Source of the DNA: Steromphala cineraria
Taxonomy: Eukaryota; Mollusca; Gastropoda; Trochida; Trochidae
Assembly: GCA_916613615.1 (NCBI GenBank)
Contig: OU744730.1
Span: 19,509,406-19,573,405, forward strand
Direction: 5' to 3'
DNA length: 64,000 bases
Shown: positions 62,476 to 64,000 of the stretch, one piece after another
How the letters are laid out: every line of letters begins with the position of its first letter
How positions within the stretch are numbered: the stretch's first letter is position 1
Program-made: the position numbers and the translations under genes
Notes under the pieces: model-generated
What the model was told of the DNA's origin: nothing
Databases searched by the model: none
The model's input: the letters and a program-made list of their open reading frames with translations, nothing else

Positions 62476-64000
62476 CAATTTTTAGCTCATCTGGCCTGTA
62501 AGGTCTGATGGGCTTATGGCATGGCATGGTGTCCGGCGTCCGTCCGTCCGTCCGTCCATCCATCCGTCCGTCCGTAAACTTTGTGGAATTTCGACTTCTT
62601 CTCCAGAACCATAAGGCCTAGAAACCTAAAACTTTGTGTACAGACGGCCTAAGAGTAATTGAAGGGTCCGTGTGACGGGGTGTCAAAAAGGACTGTTAAC
62701 TGCAACCTAGCTCTTGAAAAAGACTCAATTTGGAATATTCTGAAAGCTGAGATAATTATCTATACAATGATATATGGAATGACACCATTGAATTTGGTTG
62801 CAGACAGATTATTCACAATGAAATCACATAATTTTCGAGTTTGGTTGCAGTCCCCTATAGGCACCTGCAACCAAATTATTTTTCCAAGAAAATACATGTT
62901 TTTATCAAACAGAAGAGCCTGGGCTTGAAGAAATTTGTTTGCAGATGGCATATATATTGATGATTTGACAACTGTTGATCACTTACCTGGCTTTTTATTT
63001 ACATTTCAATGACACATAAGCCACTTACCGATCGCTATCGAGTCCGGTTTTCGATCATGTCACATCATGTTTTGAAAGCGTTTCTGACATTATGGATAGA
63101 AATATTTCACTGACCTTGATTATTTTAACAGTTTCTATCATAAAGCATGTCATGGTAGGTACTTTTGACATTATTTGACCAAATTGATCCCTAAATTTCA
63201 TTTCTGTGTTTCAACGTGCTCCCATAGCGAATTCGAATTGTTGTCATATCTCAAAACGATTCTCATTGGCTGTCAGGAATCCCTTTAATTGCAAAATGAT
63301 CTTGATAGAAAATAAACATCATTAAGTAAGTTTAACAAATGGTTTCTATCCAAAAACAGAACAAAATCAATTATAAATAAAAAATTAGGAAATTTGAAAA
63401 ATTGTTGGAAATGTTTGAGATTGAATCAACCAATTGTAGGACACGTTACATACCGCATGGCATTACGTCACTCACAGTGCGAGAGGGAATCTGTCAAAAT
63501 GAAAATCCTGATTTGTTTTTTTTTTCACGTATTAAAAATAAGGTAAATTATAAAACTCCTGCAACCAAACTTGCCTCTTTGCTAATTAACAAGCAACTAA
63601 AATCTCTGCAACCAAATTAGTGTTTGTCAAGACACGAAAAATGATGGATAATTGCTAGAAAATAATTTGGTTGCAGTTGCCTATAGGGACTGCAACCAAA
63701 CTCGAAAACCACTCGATTTCATTGTGATTGTACGTTCTGCAACCAAACTCAAGGCTTAAAGGAAATGGTTGATTTATAGTAAATCATTTTAGCTGTGAGA
63801 ATATCTTCATTTCAATCATTTTCAAGGAAAATGTGGCATTTTATTGATGTTTTAGATACCCCGTCATCCGGACCCTTCAATTACTTTTAGGCCGTACAGA
63901 CTCCTTGGCTAGCGAGGATTAAAAATTGTGCTTTATAGCTTTGGTGGCCCTGTGACCCCTAATAAGGGCCACAGGGGCCACTCCCTAAAAACCTATTTTC
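62476..64000. mobile_element. Second 'AGCTCATC' tandem-core element, runs off the window
   Basis: Starts TTTTTAGCTCATCTGGCCTG with GATGGGCTTATGGCATGGCA, as in the 53.5-kb element, then (CCGT)n at 62538-62578. The matching core (CAGACTCCTTGG, GCCCTGTGACCCC) resumes at 63898 after an inserted transposon (62644-63895). The right end lies outside the window. Confidence 0.78.
62644..63895. mobile_element. 1.25-kb DNA transposon with TTTGGTTGCAG subterminal repeats
   Basis: The ends ACGGCCTAAGAGTAATTGAA and its near-complement (ending TTTTAGGCCGT) form an inverted repeat of over 40 bp, flanked by ACAG on both sides (62640-62643, 63896-63899). TTTGGTTGCAG or its complement occurs exactly at 62793, 62840, 62865, 63559, 63606, 63666, 63690 and 63737. 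No transposase frame, so it is non-autonomous. It sits in the second tandem-core element. Confidence 0.85.

Noticed and set aside
62659..62928. 89-residue plus-strand frame inside the 1.25-kb transposon
   Set aside because: It is made of the TIR and the TTTGGTTGCAG repeats, so it is not a transposase.

Overview
This is animal nuclear DNA: AT-rich, spliced, and crowded with short transposable elements. The mix points to a marine mollusc, most likely a bivalve or gastropod. The clues are 'AGCTCATC...GATGGGCTTATGGCATGGC' and 'ATGCCCCCGAA' elements carrying tandem-repeat cores and CCGT microsatellites, SINE tails with 'CTAATGGCTG...CCCAAGC', and a Tx1/L1-like LINE. The species cannot be read from the window, and the mollusc call rests on remembered repeat types rather than a search.

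Only one protein-coding gene is well supported. It encodes a 1359-residue, 20-zinc-finger protein on the + strand (31834-35913) that looks like the orthologue of vertebrate ZNF407. Its whole reading frame lies in one exon whose splice acceptor is two bases upstream of the ATG. A CpG-rich block with an ETS/YY1-like site and a strong GTAAGT donor at 12061 is the best candidate for a non-coding first exon, which would make the 5' intron about 19.8 kb. The 3' UTR probably runs to about 36.36 or 37.93 kb.

Region by region: 1-9.6 kb is AT-rich flank with a pogo-like foldback element, a G-rich minisatellite and a 64-bp-arm hairpin. 9.6-11.75 kb is a less AT-rich block dense in homeodomain and TALE-type motifs, possibly conserved regulatory DNA. 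12-31.8 kb is the proposed intron, with several MITEs, two strong palindromes, a SINE and more candidate regulatory patches. 36-49 kb holds the 3' UTR and then intergenic DNA with a tRNA-like SINE, a 996-bp TA-flanked transposon, a dead Tc1/mariner transposase and LINE fragments. 49.4-51.8 kb is a degenerate 'GCTTTGTTACATGT' minisatellite field with a precise 90-bp array. 52.2-64 kb is a nested repeat zone: TTAA-flanked MITEs, a 2.7-kb tandem-repeat element, a LINE with an inverted 5' part, a 1.18-kb unit in tandem, and a 1.25-kb transposon inserted in a second copy of the tandem-repeat element.

Nothing here is a multi-gene system. The most unusual material is the set of non-autonomous mobile elements. 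Two unrelated families share one architecture (T-run, subterminal inverted repeat, tandem core, terminal stem-loop), and a 1.25-kb element carries eight exact copies of an 11-base motif.
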